NCBI RefSeq assembly: GCF_041381155.1 | Contig: NC_091135.1 | Span: 4,357,620 to 4,421,619 of the forward strand | Origin: Argopecten irradians | Taxonomy: Eukaryota > Mollusca > Bivalvia > Pectinida > Pectinidae | Length of the DNA stretch: 64,000 bases | Reading direction: 5' to 3' | In this document: positions 63,618-64,000 of the stretch, one piece after another | How the letters are laid out: each line of letters opens with the position of its first letter | Numbering within the stretch: the first letter of the stretch is position 1 | The notes under the pieces: model-generated | What the model was told of the DNA's origin: nothing | Databases searched by the model: none | The model's input: the letters and a program-made list of their open reading frames with translations, nothing else | Made by a program: the position numbers and the translations under genes

Positions 63618-64000
63618 GATTACTGTTTATTATAAGTGTCAACACAACAGAGGAACTTCTATCTTTACTGAAATAAATAGTTAAGCTAATTACAGACAGA
63701 TTGTAAGTTGAATACGGTATATTGTATTTTGTATAATATATATATATATTGTTTTCCAAATAAACATTTATCATCAGGATGTCCAGTTCAATAAATTCGG
63801 TCTGCTACAACCGAACTTAATTTGTAAGTTACTGTCTCCACTACCTCTCATCTGGACCATGGCATGCAAATTATGTTTTTGTTTGAAAATTGGATCAAAG
63901 GTTCATCGATGATCGACCCACACATTTCGTTTTTTTTCGTTTTGACGTTTAATATGACAACCAAATAATATCTGGTGGCTTCCGAATCATAATTTTGTAC
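63618..64000. other. Upstream region of the Arf gene
   Basis: Expected to contain more of the Arf 5' leader. A TA microsatellite lies near 63737-63750. No exon or promoter element could be assigned. Confidence 0.35.

Overview
The window is AT-rich animal DNA with spliced genes, canonical GT/AG junctions, long introns, and many short tRNA-derived and inverted-repeat transposons. The repeats are of types common in bivalve molluscs: an element ending in a GGCCCATGGGCCTCTTG motif, and an AGCTCGCCTATTCGAAGAATAGG hairpin element followed by GTC/GGC-rich DNA. I infer a marine bivalve, but the exact species cannot be read from this window.

Layout. 1-15.7 kb holds no convincing gene. It contains SINE copies, a roughly 37-unit 42-bp tandem array (4.7-6.3 kb), a 1.19-kb foldback element (10.0-11.2 kb) and a near-perfect 57-bp-arm palindrome inserted in a SINE (13.4 kb). 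15.75-25.34 kb (+) is a calpain-family cysteine protease gene with a predicted lipidated N-terminus and a proline-rich linker, an intact Cys/His/Asn triad and no EF-hand part. One of its exons was not found. 25.3-30.2 kb is repeat-rich intergenic DNA. 30.27-31.13 kb (-), possibly with 5' exons up to 35.47 kb, encodes a Pro/Tyr/Gln-rich protein ending in a cysteine-rich membrane segment of CYSTM type. At 37.1 kb (+) there is an 80-codon coding-like segment without a start codon. 41.25-43.57 kb (+) is a clean four-exon gene for a 284-residue basic protein that I do not firmly recognise. 45.8-46.4 kb (-) is a fragment resembling TM6-TM7 of a class A GPCR. 49.25-56.72 kb (-) is a complete ten-exon L-galactose dehydrogenase-like aldo-keto reductase of 350 residues. 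60.99-63.49 kb (-) is a complete four-exon class I ADP-ribosylation factor of 181 residues, preceded by a decayed duplicate of its own first coding exon.

The genes do not form a pathway; this is ordinary eukaryotic linkage of unrelated genes. Two themes recur. First, in two separate genes the 3' splice-site region of an intron has been tandemly duplicated beside the real site (calpain, 23.3-23.4 kb; aldo-keto reductase, 49.8-50.4 kb). Second, several small inverted-repeat families are present in two or three copies within the window. All homology statements come from reading motifs by eye; no search was run.
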